Under the pieces are notes generated by a model that worked only from the letters and a program-made list of their open reading frames with translations, was not told the origin of the DNA and did no database searches. From a virus, in IMG/VR virus record IMGVR_UViG_3300030419_003351, positions 1 through 52,864 of that record: a stretch of DNA of 52,864 bases; one strand, given 5' to 3'. This document shows, piece by piece, positions 1 through 7,334 of this stretch (positions are counted from its first letter, which is position 1; every line of letters begins with the position of its first letter). The position numbers and the translations under genes are program-made.

Positions 1-96
1 GCACATGCCACCTTCAATGACTACTGTGATTTCGTGATGTCTGTCCACTACCATCTCATGCTTGCTTAAAGTTAATGTTCTATTCTCATATGACAT
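1..96 (-). CDS. Hypothetical protein, 3' end cut by window edge
   Basis: The first 32 codons are visible, starting at the ATG at 96-94 with a GGAG site upstream inside the preceding gene. The visible protein begins MSYENRTLTL and shows no motif I recognise. It is the fourth and last visible gene of the unit that begins at the promoter at 800-827, and it starts just upstream of the neighbour's stop region, which suggests translational coupling. Its length and function cannot be judged because the gene runs off the left edge. Confidence 0.6.
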   Translation of the reverse strand, partial: MSYENRTLTLSKHEMVVDRHHEITVVIEGGMC

Positions 97-220
97 GACT
101 AACTCCAATCTCCCAATCTAAATTATCATTTTCCATTAGCTCGTTTAGATATTCGTATACATCTATGTCATCAATATCGTCACGTTCAAAGTCTAAATAT
201 ATTACTACTGTACTACTCAT
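86..220 (-). CDS. Small acidic hypothetical protein (44 aa)
   Basis: An ATG with an AGGAG site in the end of the preceding gene opens a 44-residue, strongly acidic protein rich in Asp and Glu with a hydrophobic start (MSSTVVIYLDFERDD). The start overlaps the stop of the gene at 213-347 by eight bases, and its end overlaps the next start, so the three are packed like a translationally coupled operon. It shares the MSS- start with its neighbour but I see no wider similarity. Function unknown. Confidence 0.6.
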   Translation of the reverse strand: MSSTVVIYLDFERDDIDDIDVYEYLNELMENDNLDWEIGVSHVI

Positions 221-347
221 CTTCAAGTTCTCCTACAACATTTGCTAAAATCATAGCGATATGGGTTGGAATTGGTGCTTCAACGATCATTATGTTTAGA
301 TCACTGATAACGTCCTCAACAGTTTTGTATTCTCCTACACTACTCAT
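213..347 (-). CDS. Small hypothetical protein (44 aa)
   Basis: An AAGGAG site at 355-360 precedes the ATG at 347-345 with good spacing. The product is 44 residues (MSSVGEYKTVEDVISDLNIM...) with an acidic C-terminus ending GELEDE. It is the second gene of the operon driven from 800-827 and overlaps the next gene. No recognised domain; a small regulator or adaptor is possible but nothing shows it. Confidence 0.6.
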   Translation of the reverse strand: MSSVGEYKTVEDVISDLNIMIVEAPIPTHIAMILANVVGELEDE

Positions 348-358
348 CTTCAATCTCC

Positions 359-766
359 TTACCACCAAGAATTATAAACTACTGTGTAACCTTGTTTGAT
401 TGCCGCACGAGCCTCACGGATAAACTCACGGTCTTGCTCTGCGTAGTGATCGTCAGAGTTTGCACCGAAGAAGAATCCTACTGTCTCTGGTAGTGCTGAC
501 TCGTCCAAACTCTGCTCAAGACAGTCCAAGTCACTCAGTGTCAACTCTAAGTCAACACAGTTGAAGTCACTACCAAACCCAGTGTTAGTGGTGTCAGGAT
601 TGCCGTCAGGACAACCCTTCTCATGCCAAAGGTTTTCCATCCACCCTTGCAGGTTAGGATGCTTACGCCAGTAGGCTAACTCCATGCTATCTTCGTAGTA
701 AGTGTAGCCATCTTCGTCCTTTGATGGTTCGCCCTTGCGGGCTGTTGCGTATTGATCTAGTCCCAT
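359..766 (-). CDS. Conserved phage hypothetical protein, MGLD...YWRK family
   Basis: This 135-residue protein starts MGLDQYATARK and contains ELAYWRKHPNLQGWM at about residues 29-43. MGLD plus a YWRK-type stretch recurs in hypothetical proteins of phages and bacteria; to my knowledge no function is established. The ATG is preceded by GAGGAG and lies about 30 bases below the -10 of the promoter at 800-827, so this is the first gene of a four-gene operon. The C-terminus is aromatic (VVYNSWW). Family membership is from memory, not a search. Confidence 0.75.
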   Translation of the reverse strand: MGLDQYATARKGEPSKDEDGYTYYEDSMELAYWRKHPNLQGWMENLWHEKGCPDGNPDTTNTGFGSDFNCVDLELTLSDLDCLEQSLDESALPETVGFFFGANSDDHYAEQDREFIREARAAIKQGYTVVYNSWW

Positions 767-799
767 TTTAATTCTCCTCGTTTGGTTGGTTGTCCTTTT

Positions 800-827
800 A
801 TTATAACATCTATCGACCCAATGTCAA
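800..827 (-). promoter_or_regulatory. Early sigma-70 promoter with CGATA spacer
   Basis: Minus strand TTGACA at 827-822, 16-base spacer containing TCGATAGATG, TATAAT at 805-800. It drives the 766 to 1 operon. Confidence 0.9.
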
Positions 828-850
828 GAGGTGCTTTAATAAATTTTCAA

Positions 851-1207
851 TTATTTCCTAAGTCTTCCTAGTAAATCTTTATGTTTATCAACAGGTTCTT
901 CTGTCTTATTCACAATCATCTGTTCATCTGGATAGTAGAAAACAAAATATGAATGTATAATCTTAGTGTTAGGACAGAATTGCCCCATCTCATACGTTGT
1001 TTGCCACACGTTAATTCTATATCGTTGAATGTTACCCTTCTGCCATAAAAATCCAGCACGAATCATTGATATATCTTTTAGCGTACTTAATTTACATTGT
1101 TCCTCTAAAAAATCTCTTAATATTTTATCTGGAATTTGTGGTTTTTTAGGTTCTGGTTCTGGCATTTCTGGTTGTCTCTTTTTTCGTCTTTTAGTTTTGG
1201 TCTGCAT
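851..1207 (-). CDS. Basic hypothetical protein (118 aa)
   Basis: The protein opens with a very basic stretch (KTKRRKKR at residues 3-10) and a Pro/Glu-rich linker, followed by a mixed region rich in aromatic residues (YFVFYYPDEQ near residue 87-96). The start overlaps the end of the rIIA-like gene by 17 bases, so the two are probably cotranscribed from 3182-3209 and translationally coupled. The basic tail would suit nucleic-acid binding, but that is inference; no known domain is visible. Confidence 0.65.
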   Translation of the reverse strand: MQTKTKRRKKRQPEMPEPEPKKPQIPDKILRDFLEEQCKLSTLKDISMIRAGFLWQKGNIQRYRINVWQTTYEMGQFCPNTKIIHSYFVFYYPDEQMIVNKTEEPVDKHKDLLGRLRK

Positions 1208-3128
1208 CTCTTACACATCCTCCAATGTAGTTTGCGATTTTTGTTTGGTATTCCTTATCAGTTGAAGTCATCTCCCAGTCTGACAGGAATGTGAGCATCT
1301 CGTACTTGACGTAAAACTCGTCCATCATGTCCTGAATCATGGTGTCCTTCTCCATCTCGGCTAGAGGCTCGACACGATCCTTGTTGAGAGCAGATACCCA
1401 GTCAGCTATCTCACTGTTGCTTTGTTCCTCTACAAGTGCCACCATGTCACTGATGTCGTCATGTTGCATGTGTTCGTGCATCTTCTTGAATACACCAAAC
1501 TCACGAACATTGTAGTCGTAGTAGGTCTTGGGTGAACGTGCAATTAGCTCACGCTCGACGTAATCTGCAAAGTCGATGAAGTTACCGTCCTTGAACTGCT
1601 TGGTCTTGAGAAACGCTGACTTCAGGGCAACAACTTTTGGTACGTCGATGCCACACTTCTCCAGACGATCCAATGCTCGCATAATGTCTCTGTTGGAGTA
1701 GTACACACGCTTGCCGCCCTGTGGTTGCCAACGGCTGATCTCGACGTACACTATCTCGTCGCCATCAATACTTAGCTCGGCCTCGTCGAAGTAGTCTTTG
1801 TCTGTCCAGCCAGAGTGGTTGCGGTCAAACATAAACGTCTTGACTGTGCTACCTGCTTTGGCGTAACTCTGACGCACAACTTTTGGCAAGTCCTCTAAGT
1901 CTAGCAATACATCCTCGTCGATCAAGCACTCTTTAATCTGCTGGTCTGTCAGGATGACCATTGTTAGCTTGTTCTGGTCTTTGAGGTACTCTCTGATACG
2001 AGTCTGCATACGGTCTTTGTGGCGGTAATATTGAATATTTTCACCTACAGGCACACGATGAGATGTTGCCTTATCTGTACTACGCCAGCTACGCTGGAAG
2101 TAGGTGAACTCTTTGCTTGTCTCTGGCAGATCGTACTGCTCAAGGTCTGCCTTGACATGCTTGCCAAGATTACCTTGACGTAGACGGTTAGCAAGAACGG
2201 CCTGCTTGAACGGAGTGTCCAACTCTGCAATTTGCTGACTCGCTTCGATTGCTAATTTATCTTTTACTTCTTGGAACTTATCCTTGATGGCCTGCTTGGT
2301 CTTGTCGTCCATAGCAAGGTTCTCACGGGCTGTGTCGAAGCTCAACTCACCCAGATTAAACTTTAGGTATCCCTTAGTGTTGAACTCATCTAGCTCATCG
2401 GGAATCTTGTAGGCAATGTTTCCCATGAGAGCGTACATGCTACCCCAACCAGCGGTCAGGCCAAAGTCATCACCCTTGAAGGCATATTCCTCACGGGTTT
2501 CCTCGATGGTTTCCATGACACTCTTATCGTTGATTTTTGGTACAGTACCTTCCCAGAACCGGAACACGTTAGCCGCTTCTTCCTGCCACTCCCAAACCTT
2601 GCCCTGTACAGAGAGACTGACCTTTAGACCATTCTCGCCACCCCAACCACACTCTGACAGAAGTGCAACCACTGGCTTTCGATCCTCGTCACGGTAACAG
2701 GTGTATGTACGACAAGTCCCGTCGATATAACTTTCTACGGTAAAACTATCTGTCATGGAGTAGGGCGATAGACTGCCAATGCCAAAGCAACCAATGACCT
2801 CGTTGCTGTCACGCTTGGTACTGATACCAATACCAGCAAAGATGTTACGCACCTCGTCGTCTGTAAGTCCAGTGCCATAATCACGAATGGAAAAGTATGG
2901 CTCTAGCTGTGTGGGTAGATGCACTTCAAACGGAATGTCTGTAGTGCCAGCCATAACCTGACTGTCATGTGCATTGCAAGATAGCTCACGGATAATCGCT
3001 CGCTCTTTGTGAGAGTACACCTTGTCAGCGAACATATCTACGATAAACGCAATGTCGCCAATAGCAAAGTCAGATGTCTCGAAATCGCCGTGTACTGCTA
3101 CGTCTTGATCTTCTGTGTAAAGTTTCAT
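1191..3128 (-). CDS. rIIA: rIIA-like GHKL-ATPase-fold protein
   Basis: 645 residues with an N-terminal GHKL (gyrase/Hsp90/histidine kinase/MutL) ATP-binding module: the N-box helix RELSCNAHDSQ (Asn at about 52), G1 box DYGTGLTDDE (Asp83) and a G2-like glycine turn CFGIGSLSPYS (about 114-124). This is the architecture of phage T4 rIIA and many rIIA-like proteins; in T4, rIIA acts with rIIB at the membrane and is needed to resist Rex exclusion and to modulate lysis. The remaining 450 residues are poorly conserved, as is usual in the family. The ATG lies 54 bases below a consensus promoter. No rIIB-like gene is visible here. Family assignment good; role by homology only. Confidence 0.75.
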   Translation of the reverse strand: MKLYTEDQDVAVHGDFETSDFAIGDIAFIVDMFADKVYSHKERAIIRELSCNAHDSQVMAGTTDIPFEVHLPTQLEPYFSIRDYGTGLTDDEVRNIFAGIGISTKRDSNEVIGCFGIGSLSPYSMTDSFTVESYIDGTCRTYTCYRDEDRKPVVALLSECGWGGENGLKVSLSVQGKVWEWQEEAANVFRFWEGTVPKINDKSVMETIEETREEYAFKGDDFGLTAGWGSMYALMGNIAYKIPDELDEFNTKGYLKFNLGELSFDTARENLAMDDKTKQAIKDKFQEVKDKLAIEASQQIAELDTPFKQAVLANRLRQGNLGKHVKADLEQYDLPETSKEFTYFQRSWRSTDKATSHRVPVGENIQYYRHKDRMQTRIREYLKDQNKLTMVILTDQQIKECLIDEDVLLDLEDLPKVVRQSYAKAGSTVKTFMFDRNHSGWTDKDYFDEAELSIDGDEIVYVEISRWQPQGGKRVYYSNRDIMRALDRLEKCGIDVPKVVALKSAFLKTKQFKDGNFIDFADYVERELIARSPKTYYDYNVREFGVFKKMHEHMQHDDISDMVALVEEQSNSEIADWVSALNKDRVEPLAEMEKDTMIQDMMDEFYVKYEMLTFLSDWEMTSTDKEYQTKIANYIGGCVRDADQN

Positions 3129-3181
3129 GTCCTAATCTCCTGTGGTTGGTTGGTTTTGCCCGTCGATTGGGCGATACTTCG

Positions 3182-3209
3182 ATTATACCATAGTTATCGG
3201 TATTGTCAA
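3182..3209 (-). promoter_or_regulatory. Early sigma-70 promoter with CGATA spacer
   Basis: TTGACA (3209-3204), 16-base spacer with CCGATAAC, TATAAT (3187-3182). It lies just past the stop of the HAD gene and drives the rIIA-like gene and 851-1207. Confidence 0.9.
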
Positions 3210-3211
3210 GT

Positions 3212-3709
3212 CTAAACTTTATATTTTTTTATTTTTTTTCCTGTCGGTGCTAAATCTATATTTCTTTCACAGTCATCGTAGTAATATATCTTGTCATAAG
3301 ATTCCATGATAGAAAGTAAAACTTTTCTTTTGTTCTTTGCTATACTTTCTTTATCTCCACCAACACAGAACACTGTCTTTGTCTTTATATTATACTCACT
3401 TAACCATAGATTGATCGAATCTGATACATCATTCTCTCTAGCTGTAAGTATGTAGACACTATGTCCCTCCGCATGTACCTCTTTAGCGAGGTCTATCAGG
3501 AACGTAGGCTTGGCAGTTCTAATAAACTCAGAATTTCTAAATTCATCAAAGTTAAAGTATTCAAAATCTCCTAGTCTATACGAATTAAATTCTTGTGGTG
3601 TAATTTTAGCTACGAGTTTATCATGAGGCGTATGTCTCTCATATACATTGATCTTGCATGTGGTTTTAGCAAGTGTATCGTCAAAGTCAAATACAAACGC
3701 CTTTTCCAT
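3212..3709 (-). CDS. HAD-superfamily phosphatase
   Basis: 165 residues with HAD motifs in order: motif I FDFDDT (nucleophile Asp8, acid Asp10), motif II ILTAREN (Thr89), a Lys near 130, and motif IV YYDDCERN (Asp145-146). These residues hydrolyse phosphomonoesters through an aspartyl-phosphate. The compact size resembles phage 5'-nucleotidase or polynucleotide-kinase phosphatase domains, but no kinase domain is present, so the substrate is open. I start at the ATG at 3709-3707, which overlaps the upstream stop as TGATG; a TTG one codon earlier is less likely. It is the last gene of the operon from 4592-4619. Confidence 0.75.
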   Translation of the reverse strand: MEKAFVFDFDDTLAKTTCKINVYERHTPHDKLVAKITPQEFNSYRLGDFEYFNFDEFRNSEFIRTAKPTFLIDLAKEVHAEGHSVYILTARENDVSDSINLWLSEYNIKTKTVFCVGGDKESIAKNKRKVLLSIMESYDKIYYYDDCERNIDLAPTGKKIKKYKV

Positions 3710-3801
3710 CAATCACAGTCCTCGCAAATTGGTGCGAACAAGACTAAATATCCAACCACAATGGCTGATGCTATCCATCCTCCTATAATTATATTTAACA
3801 C
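3709..3801 (-). CDS. Single-span membrane microprotein (30 aa), GTG start
   Basis: A GAGGAG site five bases before a GTG opens a 30-residue protein whose residues 2-24 form one hydrophobic span (LNIIIGGWIASAIVVGYLVL), ending CEDCD. The GTG overlaps the end of the upstream gene and the stop overlaps the HAD start, so it fits exactly into the operon. The strong ribosome site and the overlaps argue it is real despite its size. Function unknown; small phage inner-membrane proteins can act in lysis timing or exclusion. Confidence 0.6.
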   Translation of the reverse strand: MLNIIIGGWIASAIVVGYLVLFAPICEDCD

Positions 3802-3938
3802 TCGATCTCCTCGATTAACATTAGCTGATTAACTTGATCTATTTCAATTATCTCATAGGAATGAACACCAACCGTGATGATGTCTCCTATATCATAACCA
3901 TCTCTTAGACCGTAGTAATATCTTACTGGTTCGCACAT
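3795..3938 (-). CDS. Small hypothetical protein (47 aa)
   Basis: The protein (MCEPVRYYYGLRDG...) contains a YDIGDIITVGVHSYEIIEI segment that looks like a short beta-barrel strand pattern. The ATG sits five bases after the upstream stop and lacks a strong Shine-Dalgarno site, so it probably depends on translation of the gene before it. Operon from 4592-4619. No recognised family. Confidence 0.5.
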   Translation of the reverse strand: MCEPVRYYYGLRDGYDIGDIITVGVHSYEIIEIDQVNQLMLIEEIEC

Positions 3939-3942
3939 TTTT

Positions 3943-4140
3943 CTAAATCGTAAAGGTATTGTCTAACCTACTCCAGAACTCCCTATCAATATACTTGGAT
4001 AGCTCCAGAGAAATATCTTCTACTGTCCAATCTTTAGCCATCTCAAACTTATCCAGATCATCAAAGTCTTCTGTCTCTGGGTTTTCCGATATGGTTTCGA
4101 GATTCAATCTCATAGCGTGTTTAATCTTTTCCTCAAACAT
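3943..4140 (-). CDS. Acidic hypothetical protein (65 aa)
   Basis: A 65-residue acidic, probably helical protein (MFEEKIKHAMRLNLE...). The start overlaps the upstream stop by eight bases, implying coupled translation in the five-gene unit 4552 to 3212. I see no metal site, membrane span or known motif. Confidence 0.55.
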   Translation of the reverse strand: MFEEKIKHAMRLNLETISENPETEDFDDLDKFEMAKDWTVEDISLELSKYIDREFWSRLDNTFTI

Positions 4141-4552
4141 TGTTTAATCCCACTTCCTTTTTTAATTTGGCGACATCCTCTATGGAAAAGTCAATAGCTA
4201 AATCCCATATTTCTTCAACGTAAGAAGCTCTCCAGAAAATATCGTATGTTTCCGTAGGTGAGTCACCCCAACTCATACCTCCTGTAACAAGAATTTCGTA
4301 CTCTTTTCCTTCGGGAGTATAGGCTGTATCTGGAGCTACTTCTCTACCATATGCGGAACCGTTGGCTTCCACTACCGAATCAAGTAAGGACTGCTTAATA
4401 TAGTTTTCATCTTCGTCATCAAAAAATAAATCCTCACGGAGTTCCTCATACTGCTCCTGCGAAATATTATCAATAGTTTCTCTAAATTTTGTCTCACGCT
4501 CGCTAGTCATAGTAAACGAGGGAAACTTCTGCATCGTAAAATCAGCACCCAT
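4133..4552 (-). CDS. Hypothetical protein (139 aa)
   Basis: I start at the ATG at 4552 because GGAG lies six bases upstream; a TTG four codons earlier is a weaker choice. The product is acidic, with EEQYEELRED-type helical stretches in the first third and a VTGGMSWGDSPT segment near residue 90. That segment resembles a hypothetical phage family with a conserved MSWGDxPT motif, which I recall only as uncharacterised. First gene of its operon, about 33 bases below the transcription start. Confidence 0.6.
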   Translation of the reverse strand: MGADFTMQKFPSFTMTSERETKFRETIDNISQEQYEELREDLFFDDEDENYIKQSLLDSVVEANGSAYGREVAPDTAYTPEGKEYEILVTGGMSWGDSPTETYDIFWRASYVEEIWDLAIDFSIEDVAKLKKEVGLNNV

Positions 4553-4591
4553 ATCATTCTCCAAAAAGTGTTAGTCGGCGGTTATACTTTA

Positions 4592-4619
4592 ATTATATAG
4601 TATATATCGTCAATGTCAA
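4592..4619 (-). promoter_or_regulatory. Early sigma-70 promoter with CGATA spacer
   Basis: TTGACA (4619-4614), 16-base spacer with ACGATATATA, TATAAT (4597-4592). It drives five overlapping genes ending with the HAD phosphatase. Confidence 0.9.
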
Positions 4620-4727
4620 GTCAAAAGTTTAGAAAAAAAAGAAAAAATCGCAACATAAGTCAAGAATAATACTATGGCTGATAAGAATGGTATTTGAACC
4701 ACTATAAAAAACGATAAAACAAAGATG

Positions 4728-4931
4728 TCATGCTTCGTCATTTGCATCCTCTATTTTCTGCAACGTCATCATTATCAAGGCAAGATCATCTATTGCTTGA
4801 TTATACTGCTTATCAGACCATCCCCATACTCTTTTTTGCACCTCATACAATGCCGTTCCTTCCGATCTATCTAGCATGTCTAGTGCTATTTGGAGAGAAC
4901 GAATTATATCCTTATTTTCACGCTTCTTCAC
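4728..4931 (-). CDS. Small helical hypothetical protein (67 aa), GTG start
   Basis: The start is a GTG at 4931-4929 with AAGGA eight bases upstream, inside the end of the preceding gene (14-base overlap). The product begins KKRENKDIIRS and reads as two amphipathic helices. Second gene of the two-gene unit from 5121-5149. No known domain. Confidence 0.55.
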   Translation of the reverse strand: MKKRENKDIIRSLQIALDMLDRSEGTALYEVQKRVWGWSDKQYNQAIDDLALIMMTLQKIEDANDEA

Positions 4932-5085
4932 CCAATAATTCCTTGTATCTACTATTTAACCGTATAATCTGTTTTTCTGCCTCCTCCGCTTCAGACTTGG
5001 CAAAAGCGTCATTCATAACCCTTTCAAAATAACGAATTGCTAGGTCGATCTGTTCCATTTCGTACTCTTTTGTGATTTTAGGCAT
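4918..5085 (-). CDS. Small helical hypothetical protein (55 aa)
   Basis: An AAGGAG site nine bases before the ATG opens a 55-residue protein that is almost entirely helix-forming and charged, with a KSEAEEAEKQI coiled-coil-like stretch. It is the first gene below the promoter at 5121-5149 and overlaps the next. Function unknown. Confidence 0.65.
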   Translation of the reverse strand: MPKITKEYEMEQIDLAIRYFERVMNDAFAKSEAEEAEKQIIRLNSRYKELLGEEA

Positions 5086-5120
5086 CCGATAACTCCTTGT
5101 TAAAAAGTAAACCGATACTG

Positions 5121-5149
5121 ATTATAAACTATGTTTCGTCTATTGTCAA
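5121..5149 (-). promoter_or_regulatory. Early sigma-70 promoter, weak spacer motif
   Basis: TTGACA (5149-5144), 17-base spacer with ACGAAACA in place of CGATA, TATAAT (5126-5121). It drives 5085 to 4728. Confidence 0.88.
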
Positions 5150-5157
5150 TGGGAAGT

Positions 5158-5535
5158 TTAGTGTTTTTTTAGGATTTTCAATAGTTGTTCTTTGCTTTGC
5201 CCTCCAGTATACCGATCCGTAACTTTCTCATCTTTTTCAAATATAATTGTAGGAATATATTTTATCTTATATTTTTCCTTTTCTTTTTTATCTTCATCTA
5301 CATCATAATACACTACATCAAATCTGCTAAGTTCTGCCTTAACTTCCTTGCTCTGAAGATTCCTCTTTGTTATCTTACAAGGAGTACACCAAGTTGCCCC
5401 AAAATATAGAAGCCGTGTTTTTTTGCTCTCGTCTTGAGATGCCTCCAATTTAATTACAGTAACTTCTCTGTGGTTCTGTATATTAGTTAAGGAACAGAAC
5501 ATTAAAAAACCAACACAAAATAAAAAACCTTTCAT
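5158..5535 (-). CDS. Membrane-anchored or secreted thioredoxin-fold protein
   Basis: 125 residues. Residues 1-17 form a hydrophobic signal or anchor segment; a thioredoxin fold follows with the active-site motif ATWCTPC (Cys50, Cys53) and a cis-proline loop KYIPT (Pro95). The domain is about 90 residues, normal for minimal thioredoxins. The signal implies action outside the cytoplasm, where such proteins exchange disulfides. There is no clear lipobox. It lies 42 bases below the zinc-finger gene and I see no separate promoter, so the two are probably cotranscribed. A phage thioredoxin with an export signal is unusual; most phage versions are cytoplasmic reductants. Confidence 0.75.
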   Translation of the reverse strand: MKGFLFCVGFLMFCSLTNIQNHREVTVIKLEASQDESKKTRLLYFGATWCTPCKITKRNLQSKEVKAELSRFDVVYYDVDEDKKEKEKYKIKYIPTIIFEKDEKVTDRYTGGQSKEQLLKILKKH

Positions 5536-5577
5536 AGCCTCGCTCCGTGTAAAATATCAGGACAATATTTATACACA

Positions 5578-5790
5578 TTACTCGTCGTAGTAGTTTAAGT
5601 TCGTATTCCTTGAATGTGGATTTGGAAGCATACTATTTGATCTTACGAGTCTGGTCATCCATAGCTCATAGCACTTGGCACACTTAACTATATGGCCTTT
5701 ATTAGTAGAAATTTTGTAATAGTCAGTCGTTTTCTCATCACAGTCTATACAGATAAGAACCTCTTTCTTTTTTTTATCTTTTTTCTCCAT
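5578..5790 (-). CDS. Small zinc-finger-like protein (70 aa)
   Basis: A highly basic start (KKDKKKKE) is followed by two paired-cysteine knuckles, CIDC and CAKC, spaced by about 20 residues: the pattern of a four-cysteine zinc ribbon. GGAG lies 12 bases before the ATG, a loose spacing. Short zinc ribbons of this kind in phages often bind nucleic acid or host polymerase; nothing here decides between those. No consensus promoter is visible directly upstream. Confidence 0.6.
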   Translation of the reverse strand: MEKKDKKKKEVLICIDCDEKTTDYYKISTNKGHIVKCAKCYELWMTRLVRSNSMLPNPHSRNTNLNYYDE

Positions 5791-6309
5791 AAAAAACTTT
5801 TTTCTCCTTTTTTGTTTAGAATAGGGGTTTTTATTTCATTGTATAATAGACTCTAAGGGACTCATATTGCACAGTATTTTGAACCTTTTAGTAATATATA
5901 ACAGCACCAAATAGGTAAGACATTACATTAAGAAATAACCTTAAAAATATGGGGTTTTACTTGACAAATACCTTTTAATACTATACAATATATATATAAC
6001 AACACATACAAAAACAATCAAGTTTAGATAGGACATTTACCGATATAGAATTTAGAGTTTAACCTCGTATACCCGCAATAAGTAATTAATGGGTCATTTC
6101 CCCACAAAGTTGTGTCTAAAAGATAATATAATGGGACAAAAAGGGAAGAAGTTAAATCTTTGTTGAGCCATTTGGGACATTTTTAGATAATATAAGGTGT
6201 ATATCCAACGGGTTCAATGGCCTTACGGCCTTAAAGCAAGAATATTAAATATAAATTAAAGTTTAGGTTAGACTAATTGTCCTACTCAAACCCCAAAAGG
6301 TAAATTAAA
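5791..6309. other. Divergent intergenic region with 320-base plus-strand leader
   Basis: This 519-base stretch separates divergent genes. It holds the plus-strand promoter at 5961-5989 and a long AT-rich leader. Within the leader AGATAATATAA occurs twice (about 6123 and 6184), and a small GGCC-TTAC-GGCC hairpin sits near 6220. TTGTGTCTAAAAGATAA at about 6111 is one base from the late motif plus its flank. A 25-codon ATG frame at 6089 has no ribosome site and is not called. Confidence 0.5.
5961..5989 (+). promoter_or_regulatory. Plus-strand sigma-70 promoter
   Basis: TTGACA (5961-5966), 17-base spacer, TACAAT (5984-5989). It is the only strong plus-strand promoter of this class that I see, and it lacks the CGATA spacer motif found on the minus strand. 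It drives 6310-7133. Confidence 0.75.
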
Positions 6310-6708
6310 ATGCCAATACAAATAGATTCCGAACTTTTCCTGCCCAAAATTCATAAGAAGTGTGATTCTAGAATGATGGGAAACGAGAGTAAGAGATTAT
6401 CAAGTGCGGTATTAGAAATTGCACAGGGATGGTTTGATGATCCTCCATTTAAGCGTAACAAAGAAATAGATACTCAGGTCGAATGTAGAATAGACTTAAA
6501 GTATTATATACTTGAGAAGATAAAACTAAAAGATAGAAAAAGTAAATTTTTTATTCCAACTTTTGTCTGGGTATTCATCGCCCAACAAGTAATAAGTTAT
6601 ATTGTAAAGTTACTAATTGAACATTATTGGACTCATAGGGGAGCAGATGGAACATTAAATCTTCATGAGCAAATTCTATCTGAGATACATGACGTTGATA
6701 TTGAATGA
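6310..6708 (+). CDS. Hypothetical membrane-associated protein (132 aa)
   Basis: The ATG is preceded by AAAAGG. The first 78 residues are charged and soluble; residues about 80-103 (FFIPTFVWVFIAQQVISYIVKLLI) form one likely membrane span, followed by an acidic, probably exposed tail. No enzymatic motif is visible. It is the first gene of the only plus-strand unit in the left third and is followed 56 bases later by a multi-span membrane protein, so the pair may work together at the envelope. Confidence 0.65.
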   Translation: MPIQIDSELFLPKIHKKCDSRMMGNESKRLSSAVLEIAQGWFDDPPFKRNKEIDTQVECRIDLKYYILEKIKLKDRKSKFFIPTFVWVFIAQQVISYIVKLLIEHYWTHRGADGTLNLHEQILSEIHDVDIE

Positions 6709-6764
6709 ATAGATAATGTGTATAGTCCTTCATAGCAAGATAAATTCTATGGGGGGCGGCACAC

Positions 6765-7133
6765 ATGAAGTTATTTTCTTCAATAAAGAAATATCTAACA
6801 GATATGAGAACAGTAAAGTATGATAAATTTATATTATTAGGTTTTATTTGGATTTGGTTAGTTAGTATGCTAGACCATTATGCCACAATAAAATTACAGC
6901 AAACAATATTAGAAGAAGAAAGGAATCCTCTTGGTTCTTTTTTAATCAATATTGACTCTGGTTCTGTCGCTCTATTCATGACAGTTAAAATGATGTGCCT
7001 ATGGTTTATTGCCTGTATCATATTATCTATATATCAGGAAAACAAAATTAAATCATATCTTTGTATAGTTGCATTAGGTATATGCCAACTTCTCTTACTC
7101 TTTTACTTTATGTGGGGACACCATCTGCTATAA
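6765..7133 (+). CDS. Three-span membrane protein (122 aa)
   Basis: Three hydrophobic segments at about 23-41, 68-90 and 96-118 are joined by short charged loops. Between spans one and two is LDHYATIKL...EEERNPLG, a pattern like small bacterial integral-membrane families (DUF5658-like) with an Asp and an NP in the first loop; that likeness is a guess. A G-rich stretch (GGGGGGCGG) nine bases before the ATG can serve as ribosome site. Partner of 6310-6708. Confidence 0.65.
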   Translation: MKLFSSIKKYLTDMRTVKYDKFILLGFIWIWLVSMLDHYATIKLQQTILEEERNPLGSFLINIDSGSVALFMTVKMMCLWFIACIILSIYQENKIKSYLCIVALGICQLLLLFYFMWGHHLL

Positions 7134-7140
7134 ATCTCAA

Positions 7141-7320
7141 AATGGCTGACTCCACTCAATGGCACGACTCTTAGAGTATAAGGTACGACAATGATACCAA
7201 AGTCGCTGACTGTCTCTCATGGCCCGACTCTTTATAGATAAGATACGACATACTTACCAAAGTCGCTGACTACCAGCATTGGGGCGAGTCGGGAGACATT
7301 AGATATGACAATATATAGTA
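7141..7320. repeat. Three tandem 60-bp repeats
   Basis: Three units of exactly 60 bases (7141-7200, 7201-7260, 7261-7320) share GCTGACT near position 5, a CGACTC or CGAGTC near 25 and RGATAYGACA near 41. Units two and three begin AGTCGCTGACT, and in unit two AGTCG can pair with CGACT to form a hairpin. They follow the stop of the plus-strand island. More diverged copies lie at 7634 and 12979. They could be iterons, processed RNA elements or protein-binding arrays; sequence alone does not decide. Confidence 0.8.
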
Positions 7321-7334
7321 ATTATATATGTACA

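Noticed and set aside
6089-6166. 25-codon plus-strand frame in the leader
   Set aside because: No ribosome site and low-complexity content; could be a leader peptide but cannot be supported.
7141-7320. CRISPR array
   Set aside because: The 60-bp units are adjacent with no unique spacers and only partly conserved, so they are tandem repeats, not a CRISPR array.
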